57,459 nucleotides of DNA from assembly GCA_025350815.1 (NCBI GenBank), contig JANXXE010000202.1:1-57459 (forward strand), in the 5' to 3' direction. Shown here piece by piece: positions 25,612 to 34,097 of this stretch. The notes beneath the pieces were generated by a model. The model was not told the origin of the DNA. It searched no databases and was given only the letters and a program-made list of their open reading frames with translations. How positions within the stretch are numbered: the first letter of the stretch is position 1; each line of letters opens with the position of its first letter. The position numbers and the translations under genes were made by a program. The stretch is from Myxococcales bacterium (GTDB lineage: Bacteria; Myxococcota_A; Polyangia; Fen-1088).

Positions 25612-26370
25612 CTAACCCCGCCGCGTCCGTCGCTGCGCCAGATCCCGCCCGATGCGTGCCACGTCAAGGGCCGCCTTCGCCATGTGCGCTGGCCCCAGCT
25701 TGGATCCGCCCACGTCCCGCCAGATCAGCAGGGGCTCCTCGACGATGCGATCCAGATCCACGGGCGCGACGTCGGGGCCGCCGATGACCAGTCGCCCCAG
25801 AAGTTCGATGTCGAACGCCCAGCGCGACAGGAAAGGCGTGGCGACAGCCGCAGCCAGCGCCGGACCATTGCGAAAGAACTTGGCCCCGCATTGCGTGTCG
25901 TACACATTCAGTTTCAAGATGAACGACGCCGCGGACGCGAACACGCGGCCCAGGTAGTGGCGTGCCGGACTGCGTTCGATTGATCGTCCCAGCAGCGACA
26001 CCCGCGACGCCAGCAGAACCGTCGCTGGCCCGGTGCGCATGATGCGCAACAGGCGCCGGATCTCAACAGGCGGTGTCGCCAGATCCGCGTCGACGTACCC
26101 GACGATCGGGTCGCCGCCGGCCATGGCACCCAGCAATCCCCGTCGGACCGCCTCGGCCTTGCCCTGATTTTGTTCGAGGGTGAGGACCTTCACTTGTTCG
26201 GGCCGGCGGGTTTTCAGCGCCCGCAGGCGATCGCCCGTGCCGTCGGTCGAGCCGTCGTCGACGAACAGCAGGTGCGCGCCATCGTCGTCGTCTGCCAGGG
26301 AAAGCAGGGCCGCCTCGTCCAGGCGAGACGCCTCGTTGTAGCAGGGGATCACCAGCGTCGTGGTTGTCAT
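25612..26370 (-). CDS. Family 2 glycosyltransferase (DPM/DPG synthase-like)
   Basis: A 252-residue GT-A fold enzyme that transfers a sugar from a nucleotide sugar, probably to polyprenyl phosphate. The sequence shows VIPCYNEA at the start, the nucleotide-binding FVDDGSTDGT (about 35-44), the DxD equivalent GYVDADL (about 90-96) and a GAKFFRN / RWAFDIELL segment typical of dolichyl-phosphate mannosyl/glucosyl transferases. The ATG at 26370 overlaps the end of the DUF2079 gene by 4 bp. The long frame upstream is a shadow of that gene. Such enzymes often charge the carrier used by neighbouring GT-C/DUF2079 membrane proteins. Confidence 0.92.
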   Translation of the reverse strand: MTTTTLVIPCYNEASRLDEAALLSLADDDDGAHLLFVDDGSTDGTGDRLRALKTRRPEQVKVLTLEQNQGKAEAVRRGLLGAMAGGDPIVGYVDADLATPPVEIRRLLRIMRTGPATVLLASRVSLLGRSIERSPARHYLGRVFASAASFILKLNVYDTQCGAKFFRNGPALAAAVATPFLSRWAFDIELLGRLVIGGPDVAPVDLDRIVEEPLLIWRDVGGSKLGPAHMAKAALDVARIGRDLAQRRTRRG

Positions 26371-28337
26371 CGTGGTATGGCCGCCAGCACGGCAGCATTG
26401 CCGCCGTCCGGGTGTCCGCGACGCGCCAGCACGAAGTCCCCGCGCCGCTCGACCACGCCGAATCTTTGATTGGTCAGTGCCTCGACCACGTTGCCGGTCT
26501 CGTCGCCGCGCGGGGGGATCCACGCCAACAGGTATTCGGCGTCGAAAACGCCGATGCGCAAAGTGTAGGCGTCGGGCCGGCTGGACACGTGGGCAACCAG
26601 CGACTCGGACGCGACGATTTTCGCGCGGGGGGGAACCTGCGCTACCAGCGCGTACAGGTCGCGGTGTCGTTGGTGGTCGGCTTCCTCGTGGCCAAAACGA
26701 TACGCGCCGAAACCGCCGCGCACGGTGTGCTGTTGCAGGATGGCCCCGTACTGATTCGAGGTGATGAGGGTGCAGGTCACAAGTGCTGTCATCCACGCCC
26801 GACCTCTGCCCCTCGCCCTCGACGGGGCGTCGGCGCGTTGAACAGCCGCCACGACGGCAATGAACAGAAACGATGTCCAGTAGGCGGTGTACTGAAACGA
26901 GATCTGAATCAGCGGCGGGTACTGCGTCGACAGCAGTGTGAAGAAGAAGCCTGGCAAACAGCACAGCATGCCGACGGGAAAACGCCACGGCAGGAAGGCA
27001 AGTGGCGCCATGATCTGCAGGAGGTAGACGATCTTGTCGCGTTCCAGCAGGCTGCCCAGCGTGAACGCCGGGTTGGCGAAGACGGTCTTGAGCACGCCGC
27101 CGTATCCGGCGTCGCCTTCGGCCAGCAGGCCCTTGTATTGGTGGATGTACGACGACTGTCCGCCCAGGAAATGCGGCATGAGGGTCATCTTCACGACGGC
27201 GAAATACAGCGCCCCCACGGCCGCGACGACCAGACCCGCCTTCGGCCGCTCGCCTGTCAGCACCAGATACCCGCCCAGGATTATCAGCAGGGCCGACATA
27301 TCCTCGCGCACCGACAGCGTCAGCACCACGGCCACAACCGCCCAGCGATCGCGCCGCTGTTCCAGCAGATACAGCGTCAGCCACAGGAAAAAAGGCGCGA
27401 ACGGCAGGTAGTGAAAGTCATACAGGTTCGACCCATGCAGCGGCGGGTACATCAGGTACGCCAGTGCAATGCCGCACGCCGCGCCCGGACCCAGGCGGCG
27501 CTTCGCCAGCAGGTACAGCGGCAGCGCAGCGGCGCCCATCAGCGTGGCCTGGATGACCAGCAAGGTCTGCGGGACGGGCGCCAACAAATACGGCAGGCCA
27601 ATCAAATACGCGAAGTACGTCTGGTGGTACCCCAGATGCGTCGACAGCGGCCCGCCCAGCGGCGACGTCTTGAACAGCGGTCCGCCATGCATGGCGTTCC
27701 ACACGAGATTGTTCTCGATGCCGAGGTCGAAGGCCGCCGTGCCGAGGGTGTAGTGGTTGGCGATGGTGTGGATGGAGAAGAACAAGGCGTAGCCAAGGGC
27801 ACCCAGAATGACGACGGTCGGCGGCAGCCACGGCCGCCGCGCCTCGGCCAGGATTGCGTCCCGGGCGCGGGCAACCGCCGGCGGCAACGTCGCAAAAACC
27901 GGGGGCGTGGACAGGGCGACGCGCATCAGCGCCGCAAGGCCCAGTCCAAACAAAGACGCCATGACCAGGAAGGACAGCTCGCTGCCCACCCACAGCGACC
28001 AGTTCAGCAGCAGCGGCAGCAGGCCGGCCAGTACCAGGGGGGCGCACCGCCGCGACGCCCGATGCACCAGATCCAGCCCGTTCGTGCGGTTGCGAACGGC
28101 CACCGCCCCGCCGGCCGCCACCATCAACAGGGCCCCGGCCGCCATGTTGGCCAGCGCAAACTTCCGGGCCACCGGGTTGAGCGTGTTGCCAGCCACGTAC
28201 GGGCCCAACCTGTCCGCCATCCGCAGGGTCCATCCCGCCAGGCCCAGCGACATCCCCTGCAGCCCCAGCATGCCGAAGCTGCGACACGCGACGGTGAGCC
28301 GCGGAACCGGACGATCAGCCTCGTCCTGCGCCGGCAT
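26367..28337 (-). CDS. DUF2079 polytopic membrane protein
   Basis: About 656 residues with 12 or more TM helices and a soluble C-terminal domain. DUF2079 markers are clear: TAAFDLGIENNLVWNAMHG in the first large loop, LYDFHYLPFAPFFLW, LSVREDMSALLI, and a C-terminal segment with ASESLVAHVSSRPDAY. The family is related to GT-C glycosyltransferases; the function is not established. I place the start at ATG 28337, with TACAGT on the minus strand (28350-28345) ending 7 nt before it. A GTG at 28364 is possible, but the added residues look untranslated. It is the first gene of a three-gene run with the GT2 and YfiM-like genes. Confidence 0.85.
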   Translation of the reverse strand: MPAQDEADRPVPRLTVACRSFGMLGLQGMSLGLAGWTLRMADRLGPYVAGNTLNPVARKFALANMAAGALLMVAAGGAVAVRNRTNGLDLVHRASRRCAPLVLAGLLPLLLNWSLWVGSELSFLVMASLFGLGLAALMRVALSTPPVFATLPPAVARARDAILAEARRPWLPPTVVILGALGYALFFSIHTIANHYTLGTAAFDLGIENNLVWNAMHGGPLFKTSPLGGPLSTHLGYHQTYFAYLIGLPYLLAPVPQTLLVIQATLMGAAALPLYLLAKRRLGPGAACGIALAYLMYPPLHGSNLYDFHYLPFAPFFLWLTLYLLEQRRDRWAVVAVVLTLSVREDMSALLIILGGYLVLTGERPKAGLVVAAVGALYFAVVKMTLMPHFLGGQSSYIHQYKGLLAEGDAGYGGVLKTVFANPAFTLGSLLERDKIVYLLQIMAPLAFLPWRFPVGMLCCLPGFFFTLLSTQYPPLIQISFQYTAYWTSFLFIAVVAAVQRADAPSRARGRGRAWMTALVTCTLITSNQYGAILQQHTVRGGFGAYRFGHEEADHQRHRDLYALVAQVPPRAKIVASESLVAHVSSRPDAYTLRIGVFDAEYLLAWIPPRGDETGNVVEALTNQRFGVVERRGDFVLARRGHPDGGNAAVLAAIPR

Positions 28338-28480
28338 CGGGCTCACTGTATCCCACGAGCCCACGAAAGCAATCGCACCGCGTCCCTGGGATCCACCGTG
28401 AAGCGCGGAACGGGGGCTCCTTTGCGGGCCGGTGGGCCAACGCCGGGTGCGCGTTTGCGTCGCTGTCGTCTTGGATAAAA

Positions 28481-28509
28481 TTGACCCCCCCGATGGTGCG
28501 TGATATCGA
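28481..28509 (+). promoter_or_regulatory. Candidate promoter of the response-regulator gene
   Basis: TTGACC (28481-28486) and TATCGA (28504-28509) are separated by 17 bp. Transcription would start near 28516 and give a leader of about 16 nt before the ATG at 28532. If real, it would also drive valS. The -35 is strong and the -10 weak. Confidence 0.4.
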
Positions 28510-28531
28510 TACGAATCTCTTAGGTTTTCAC

Positions 28532-29593
28532 ATGGGCAAACGCATTCTTGTCGCCGACGACAGCGTTACGATCCAGAAGGCATTCGCCATGGTTTTCGGA
28601 AGCCAGGATGTCTCGCTGGCCGCCGCGCGATCGGTCGATCAGGCATTGTCGTCGGCGCGGCAGGCGCGCCCCGATTTGGTGATAGCGGATGCGGCGCTCG
28701 GAACCGGAACGGGCTACGACCTGTGCGCGGCCCTCAAGGGCGACGCGGCAACGCGTGACGTTCCGGTCTACATACTCGCTTCCACGCACGTACCGTATGA
28801 CGATGCGCGCGGCCGTCAGGTCGGCGCTGCGGGCCACCTGCTGAAGCCCTTCGACAGTCAGATCATCATCGACAAGGTGTTCGAGTTGATGCGGCAGCCG
28901 GGTCCCGCAGAGACATCGCCGGACATGCCCGCGATTGTGATCGACCGACCCGCATCTGCGCGGGTTGCCCCCGTCGCCGCACCGTCGGCAGAAGACGAGA
29001 ACTACGGCGAAATCAGCATCGAACATTCCGACCCTGGCTCGCCGGCGCCGAAGGCGCGACCGCCGGTGCCGGTGGCCGCCCCGGTTGTGGCGCCGGCGAT
29101 GCCGCCCCCGCGTCCGGTGATGCCGCCGCTTCCTGGCGGTTTGCGGCCGTCGCTGATTCCGGGCGCGCAGCCCGGCATGTCGGCGCGGCTGGGTGGCGGT
29201 GCCCGACCCCCTGTACCGGCCGTCGTCCCAGCGATTGCCGCACAGGCAGCGGCGCCTGCTGCCAAGGCGCCGCCCGCCCGCACGATGATCGGCCTGCCCG
29301 CGGCGTCATTGCCCATCCCGGGCCTGGGCGCCGCCCCGGTGCCCGCGACGGCCCGCGGTTTCGCGCCCGCGCCTGCGCCTGCGCCCGTCGCGCCGGTTTC
29401 CGTTTCGCCCGCTGCTGCGGCCGTCACGTCCGCCGTGGCCGCGAAGATGACCGAACTTTCCGCCCGGGGCCCCGAGTACGAGGCGATTGCCAAGCTGTCG
29501 AAAGAGATCATCGAGCAGGTGGTGTGGGAGGTCGTGCCGGAGCTGGCTGAGCTGATCATCCGGCAGGAGGTCGACCGGCTCGCGAAGAAGTAA
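28532..29593 (+). CDS. Response regulator with Pro/Ala linker and C-terminal helix
   Basis: A 353-residue protein. The N-terminal receiver domain (1-120) has acidic D9/D10, phospho-acceptor D53 and K105 (LLKPFD). A low-complexity Pro/Ala linker of about 170 residues follows, and then a C-terminal amphipathic segment (residues about 320-353) with VVWEVVPELAELI and RQEVDRLAKK. No DNA-binding domain is present, so output is probably by protein contact. The same receiver-linker-helix plan occurs in motility and polarity regulators of myxobacteria, as far as I recall. ATG 28532 is used because the receiver fold starts there (MGKRILVADDS). Its stop overlaps the valS start by one base (TAATG). Confidence 0.8.
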   Translation: MGKRILVADDSVTIQKAFAMVFGSQDVSLAAARSVDQALSSARQARPDLVIADAALGTGTGYDLCAALKGDAATRDVPVYILASTHVPYDDARGRQVGAAGHLLKPFDSQIIIDKVFELMRQPGPAETSPDMPAIVIDRPASARVAPVAAPSAEDENYGEISIEHSDPGSPAPKARPPVPVAAPVVAPAMPPPRPVMPPLPGGLRPSLIPGAQPGMSARLGGGARPPVPAVVPAIAAQAAAPAAKAPPARTMIGLPAASLPIPGLGAAPVPATARGFAPAPAPAPVAPVSVSPAAAAVTSAVAAKMTELSARGPEYEAIAKLSKEIIEQVVWEVVPELAELIIRQEVDRLAKK

Positions 29594-32316
29594 TGTCCGA
29601 CCTGCCGAAAAACTACGATCCGTCCGCCATTGAAGGACGGTGGTACGCCGAATGGATGGAGCGGGGCTACTTTCACGCCAACGCGACCGCCCCGAAGGCG
29701 CCCTTCTCCATCGTCATTCCTCCGCCCAACGTCACGGGGTCGCTGCATATGGGCCACGCGCTCGGCTGCACCATCGAGGACATCTTCACCCGGTGGAAGC
29801 GCATGGCCGCCTACAACGCCATGTGGCTGCCCGGGACCGACCACGCCGGGATCGCCACGCAGATGGTGGTCGAGCGCGAACTGCGCGAAAAAGAGGGCAA
29901 GACGCGCCACGATCTTGGTCGCGAAAAATTCATCGAGCGCGTCTGGGATTGGCGCGGGCGCTACGGCAACCGCATTCTCGAGCAGCTGAAGGTTCTCGGC
30001 TGCTCGCTGGACTGGGATCGCCTGAAGTTCACGATGGATCCCGCCTATTCGCGGGCGGTCATCGAGGCCTTCGTGCGCCTGCACGAAGAGAAGCTAATCT
30101 ACCGCGCGCGCCGGCTGATCAACTGGTGCGTGTCGTGCCGGACGGCGCTGTCTGATCTTGAAGTCGAATACGACGAGGGCGCGCAGGGCGAGCTGTACGA
30201 GTTCGCCTATCCCCTGGCCGACGGCTCGGGCGAGGTCGTGGTCGCGACGACGCGGCCCGAGACCATGCTGGGCGACACGGCCGTCGCGGTCCACCCGGAC
30301 GATGTTCGCCACCAGAGCAAAATCGGCAAAATCATCCGCCACCCCTTTACGAATCACGAATTTCCGATCATCGCCGACGCCATTCTGGTGGATCCGAAGT
30401 TCGGCACTGGTGCCGTCAAGGTGACCCCGGCGCATGATCCCAATGACTTCGAGACCGGCCAGCGGCACAACCTGCCGTTCATTTCGTTGCTGGACGAAGC
30501 CGGCATCGTCACGGCGGCGGGCGGCCCCTTCGCGGGTCTTGATCGATTCGCCGCGCGCAAGCAGGTCAAGGCGCGCCTCAAGGCAGACGGACTCGAACGG
30601 GGCAGCAAACCACACGTCCACGCCGTCGGGCACTGCCAGCGTTGCGGCACCGTCGTCGAACCCATGATTTCCACACAGTGGTTCGTCAAGATGGAACCGC
30701 TGGCCAAGCCGGCCATCGAGGCGGTCGAAAACGGCAAGACGCGCTTCGTCCCGGAAAGCTGGACGAAGACGTACATGCACTGGATGACTAACATTCGGGA
30801 CTGGTGCATCTCGCGCCAGCTGTGGTGGGGGCACCGCATTCCGGCCTGGTACTGCGGTACCTGCGACGGCGTCACTGTCGCACGCGAGGCGCCCACGGCG
30901 TGCAGCCACTGCCAGGCACCCGCAAGCGCCCTCAAGCAGGACGAGGATGTCCTCGACACCTGGTTCTCGTCGTGGTTGTGGCCGTTCGCGACGCTGGGCT
31001 GGCCGGACGAAACGCGCGAGCTCAAGACCTTCTATCCGACGACGGTGCTCGACACCGGCTACGACATCCTTTTCTTCTGGGTGGCCCGCATGATGATGGC
31101 GGGGCTGCACTTCATGAACAAGGTTCCCTTTCGCACGGTGTACCTGCACACGATGGTCACCGACGAAAAGGGCGACAAGATGTCCAAGGTCAAGGGCAAC
31201 ACGGTCGATCCCCTCGACGTGATCAGCAAGCACGGGGCGGACGCCCTGCGTTTTGCCCTGGCGTGGCTGGCGACGCAGGCGGCGCAGGGGAAGAACATCA
31301 AGTTTTCAATCGGCAACGTCGAGGACGCCCGTCGCTTTGCCAACAAGATCTGGAATGCCGCTCGTTTCGCCCTGTTGAACCTCGACGGCTACGATCCGAA
31401 TCGTTTCGCCGACCGCACGGCCGACGGGCCCGACGCCGCCGAGTTTGATCTGCCCGAGCGCTGGATTCTGTCGCGGGTTCAGCGCGCGACCGAGGAAGTC
31501 AACAACGCCCTCGACGATTCGCGGATTGCCGATGCCGCGCAGGCTGTCTACCACTTCATCTGGGACGAGATCTGCGACTGGTACATCGAGCTTGCGAAGG
31601 GGCGTCTGGGCGTGGGACGCGGCGAGGGGGCTGCCGCCGAAACGTCAGACCGCTGGAAAGTTCAGGGCGCGCTGGTGACAGCCCTCGAGGCGGCGATGCG
31701 TTTGCTGCATCCGTTCATGCCGTTCTTGACCGAGGAGATCTGGCAGCAGCTGCCGAAGGCCCTCGGGTCGCCCCAGAGCATCATGATCACGCTGTACCCG
31801 ATGCCCGACCTGCGTTTCGTCGACGACGCATCCGAGGCGTCGATGTCGCTGGTGCAACGGGTGGTGACGACCATTCGCTCGCTGCGCAGCGAGAACGACA
31901 TCCCGTCTTCTTTCCGTTCGCGCGTGGTTTTGAACGTGGCCGACGACTACAAAAAGACCATTCTGGAAGGCTACGGCGCCCTGCTGGCGGAACAGTCTCG
32001 CTGTCGCGAGATCATCGTACGACGAACGGGTGAAGCACCGGTGGGGCCGATAGCGACGGGCGTCTCGGGCGACATCGAGGTTGTCCTGCTGCTGGAGAAG
32101 CCAGCCGGCGACAAGACCGCCGAGCGCGCCAAGCTGGACAAGGAACGGACGAAGCTGCTGGCCGACCGCGACTACCTGGCCAAGAAGCTGTCGAATCCAC
32201 AGTTTCTCGAGCGCGCGCCTGCCGCCGTGCTCGACAAGGATCGCGCCCACCTGGCCGAGCTCGAATCGGCGCTCGGCCGCCTCGAAGCCGCCTTGGCGTG
32301 GCTGGCCGCCGGGTAG
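29593..32316 (+). CDS. valS: Valyl-tRNA synthetase
   Basis: A 907-residue class Ia aminoacyl-tRNA synthetase that charges tRNA-Val. The HIGH motif is HMGH (52-55) after PPPNVTGSL, and the KMSKS motif is KMSKV (529-533) followed by KGNTVDPLDVI. Editing-domain segments (TTRPETMLGDTAVAVHPDD), a zinc-finger-like Cys set near residues 417-440 and a C-terminal coiled-coil tRNA-binding arm (about 840-905) are present. The length is normal. Its ATG overlaps the response-regulator stop, so its translation depends on that gene's mRNA. Confidence 0.98.
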   Translation: MSDLPKNYDPSAIEGRWYAEWMERGYFHANATAPKAPFSIVIPPPNVTGSLHMGHALGCTIEDIFTRWKRMAAYNAMWLPGTDHAGIATQMVVERELREKEGKTRHDLGREKFIERVWDWRGRYGNRILEQLKVLGCSLDWDRLKFTMDPAYSRAVIEAFVRLHEEKLIYRARRLINWCVSCRTALSDLEVEYDEGAQGELYEFAYPLADGSGEVVVATTRPETMLGDTAVAVHPDDVRHQSKIGKIIRHPFTNHEFPIIADAILVDPKFGTGAVKVTPAHDPNDFETGQRHNLPFISLLDEAGIVTAAGGPFAGLDRFAARKQVKARLKADGLERGSKPHVHAVGHCQRCGTVVEPMISTQWFVKMEPLAKPAIEAVENGKTRFVPESWTKTYMHWMTNIRDWCISRQLWWGHRIPAWYCGTCDGVTVAREAPTACSHCQAPASALKQDEDVLDTWFSSWLWPFATLGWPDETRELKTFYPTTVLDTGYDILFFWVARMMMAGLHFMNKVPFRTVYLHTMVTDEKGDKMSKVKGNTVDPLDVISKHGADALRFALAWLATQAAQGKNIKFSIGNVEDARRFANKIWNAARFALLNLDGYDPNRFADRTADGPDAAEFDLPERWILSRVQRATEEVNNALDDSRIADAAQAVYHFIWDEICDWYIELAKGRLGVGRGEGAAAETSDRWKVQGALVTALEAAMRLLHPFMPFLTEEIWQQLPKALGSPQSIMITLYPMPDLRFVDDASEASMSLVQRVVTTIRSLRSENDIPSSFRSRVVLNVADDYKKTILEGYGALLAEQSRCREIIVRRTGEAPVGPIATGVSGDIEVVLLLEKPAGDKTAERAKLDKERTKLLADRDYLAKKLSNPQFLERAPAAVLDKDRAHLAELESALGRLEAALAWLAAG

Positions 32317-32457
32317 GCGCTGGGCGCGCCACTGTTGCGGGAAAGCGCCTTGCCTGGCGGCGAGCGAAGGTGCCACCCCTTCACCAGGTACCGGCAGTCG
32401 GACGGGCCCGAAGCCATTGCCTGTCCGGGGGATACGCACTAGGCTTCCGTCGCCAAA

Positions 32458-33717
32458 ATGAGCGCCGACCGCAAGTCATCCGCCGAGCAAGAGACCCTCG
32501 AGACCTACCTCAAGGTCAACCCGAGCCACGCCACCGTCGAAGAAGCCGCGGAGTGGGCCCGTTACTCGTCGCGCATCGAGCGGCGGTTTCTGGACGAGTT
32601 CAGGCTGCCACCGGTGTTGCTGCGCGACCAGTCGGTCCTGGATGTCGGCTGTGGCACCGGCGAGAAAAGCCTGGTGATGGCGTCCTGGGGCGCCAAGGTG
32701 ACCGGCATCGATTTCAACCCCAAGGCCCTGGACCGGGCCCGGACCCTGGCGGCGCAGGCCGAGGTCCCGCACCGACCCGTCTTCCAGCAAGAGTCGCTGC
32801 CCGACATCTCGGCCGCCTTGCGCGCGCGATCGTTCGGGCTGGTGTTCGCCGACGGGTCGCTGCACTGCCTGTCCGAACCGGCGCTGGGCATGCGGACCGT
32901 CGCGACGCTGGTGAATGCCGGAGGCTTCCTGGTCATCCGCGTCTATCACCCGATCACCTCGCTGCAGCGGATGATGAAGCGGATTATCGTCCAGATCGGC
33001 ACGCACCGCGATCCGGACGCCATCACCGCCAACGTGCAGCGGCTGTTCGCCGAGGACGTCGACCGCAGCGTGGCCACCGGCCGCGGGGTCATTCAGAGCA
33101 TCCACGACAACTTCGTGGCGCCCTACCGGCCCATCTCGCTGTGGCACGTGCTGGACCTGTGCCGATCGGCGGGGTTCGAGATCTACAGCCAGAACCCCTC
33201 GCCCGAGGCCGCCGCCTTGCTGGGCGCGGGGCCGCTGCCCGCCCGGCCGGCGGACCCGCCCACCGATGGCGTCCTGTGGAACGCCGTGGCGCCTGCGCGG
33301 GCCATGGTGGCGGCCGACTGGTCGATGGCGGTGCTGAACCAGACGCACGATTTGCTGGCGACCTGCTCCGCCGCCGAGCGGAAGGTCGAGGACGCCCTGT
33401 CCGTGGTGGTCGAGGATCCCGGCGCCGCGCCATGGGGCCGCCTGGTCGAATCAATCGACGCCTTCCTGGGCGCCTACCACGGTCTGCTGACGACGCTGGG
33501 GACCCACGCCGCCGGCCAGGTGCAGACGTTCCGCCGCGATCTGGAAAAGGCGGCGCCCGTGGTCACCGCCGCGTTCCAGGGGGACACGTCCGTGGCCGCG
33601 CTGCCCGGGACCGAGGTGCTGTTCCGGGGGCTGAGCGGCTTCAACATGGCCACCTGGGTCCTGCGCAAGGTCGACAAACCGGCGCCATCACCCATCCGCG
33701 CCGCCCGCGTCGCGTAG
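32458..33717 (+). CDS. Class I SAM-dependent methyltransferase, 419 aa
   Basis: The SAM-binding motif LDVGCGTGE is at residues 61-69 of a standard Rossmann methyltransferase (about 50-190), followed by SLHCLSEPALG as motif IV region. The C-terminal 200 residues are extra and look mostly helical; I do not recognise them. The target is unknown (small molecule or protein). The ATG at 32458 lacks a Shine-Dalgarno. TAGGCT (32440-32445) ends 12 nt before it. The 141-bp spacer from valS shows no gene. Confidence 0.82.
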   Translation: MSADRKSSAEQETLETYLKVNPSHATVEEAAEWARYSSRIERRFLDEFRLPPVLLRDQSVLDVGCGTGEKSLVMASWGAKVTGIDFNPKALDRARTLAAQAEVPHRPVFQQESLPDISAALRARSFGLVFADGSLHCLSEPALGMRTVATLVNAGGFLVIRVYHPITSLQRMMKRIIVQIGTHRDPDAITANVQRLFAEDVDRSVATGRGVIQSIHDNFVAPYRPISLWHVLDLCRSAGFEIYSQNPSPEAAALLGAGPLPARPADPPTDGVLWNAVAPARAMVAADWSMAVLNQTHDLLATCSAAERKVEDALSVVVEDPGAAPWGRLVESIDAFLGAYHGLLTTLGTHAAGQVQTFRRDLEKAAPVVTAAFQGDTSVAALPGTEVLFRGLSGFNMATWVLRKVDKPAPSPIRAARVA

Positions 33718-34097
33718 CCGGTTTCCGCCGAATAAACCAGCCGCTGGTGGCGACAGCACGCCCCACATCGGCTTGACCGCGTCTTTGCTTTCGCCGGAAG
33801 GCTCACGCGATCAGCAGGGCGATCAGCAGGACGCTCGTCTGCGAACTCGACTGTGCTGACCGCCTTGTCGCAGAACGGGGCCTCTGATGAGGTGGCCCCA
33901 CGGCTGGAGGATCCAACTTGCAGAGAGCGTTCAGGTGCTCCTTGCTTTTTCCGCGGCCGATCCTTAATCGATGGAACAGGCAGAGCGACTCTCTTCCCGG
34001 CCCCACTCGGTGGTTCTCAGGATGGGTCCACTTCAGGTAACCATGTCGGACGCCCGATCGCCCGCCCCGCGGTGCGGGACCCTGATATCGTTCGGCC
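33718..34097. other. 380-bp stretch without a supported gene
   Basis: Composition is less GC-rich than the surroundings. The only long frame is on the minus strand (34312 down to 33803). It has patchy, basic, low-complexity translation and overlaps the start of the next gene, so I do not call it. Its middle part (about 33900-34040) looks less random and could be the remnant of an inactivated gene. A direct repeat GCGATCAGCAGG(G/A) occurs around 33805-33832. TATCGT (34086-34091) just before the next start may be its -10. Confidence 0.4.

Noticed and set aside
26364-28478. Long plus-strand open frame (about 704 codons) opposite the DUF2079 gene
   Set aside because: Translation is Arg/Gln/His-rich without motifs; the minus strand encodes a coherent TM protein.
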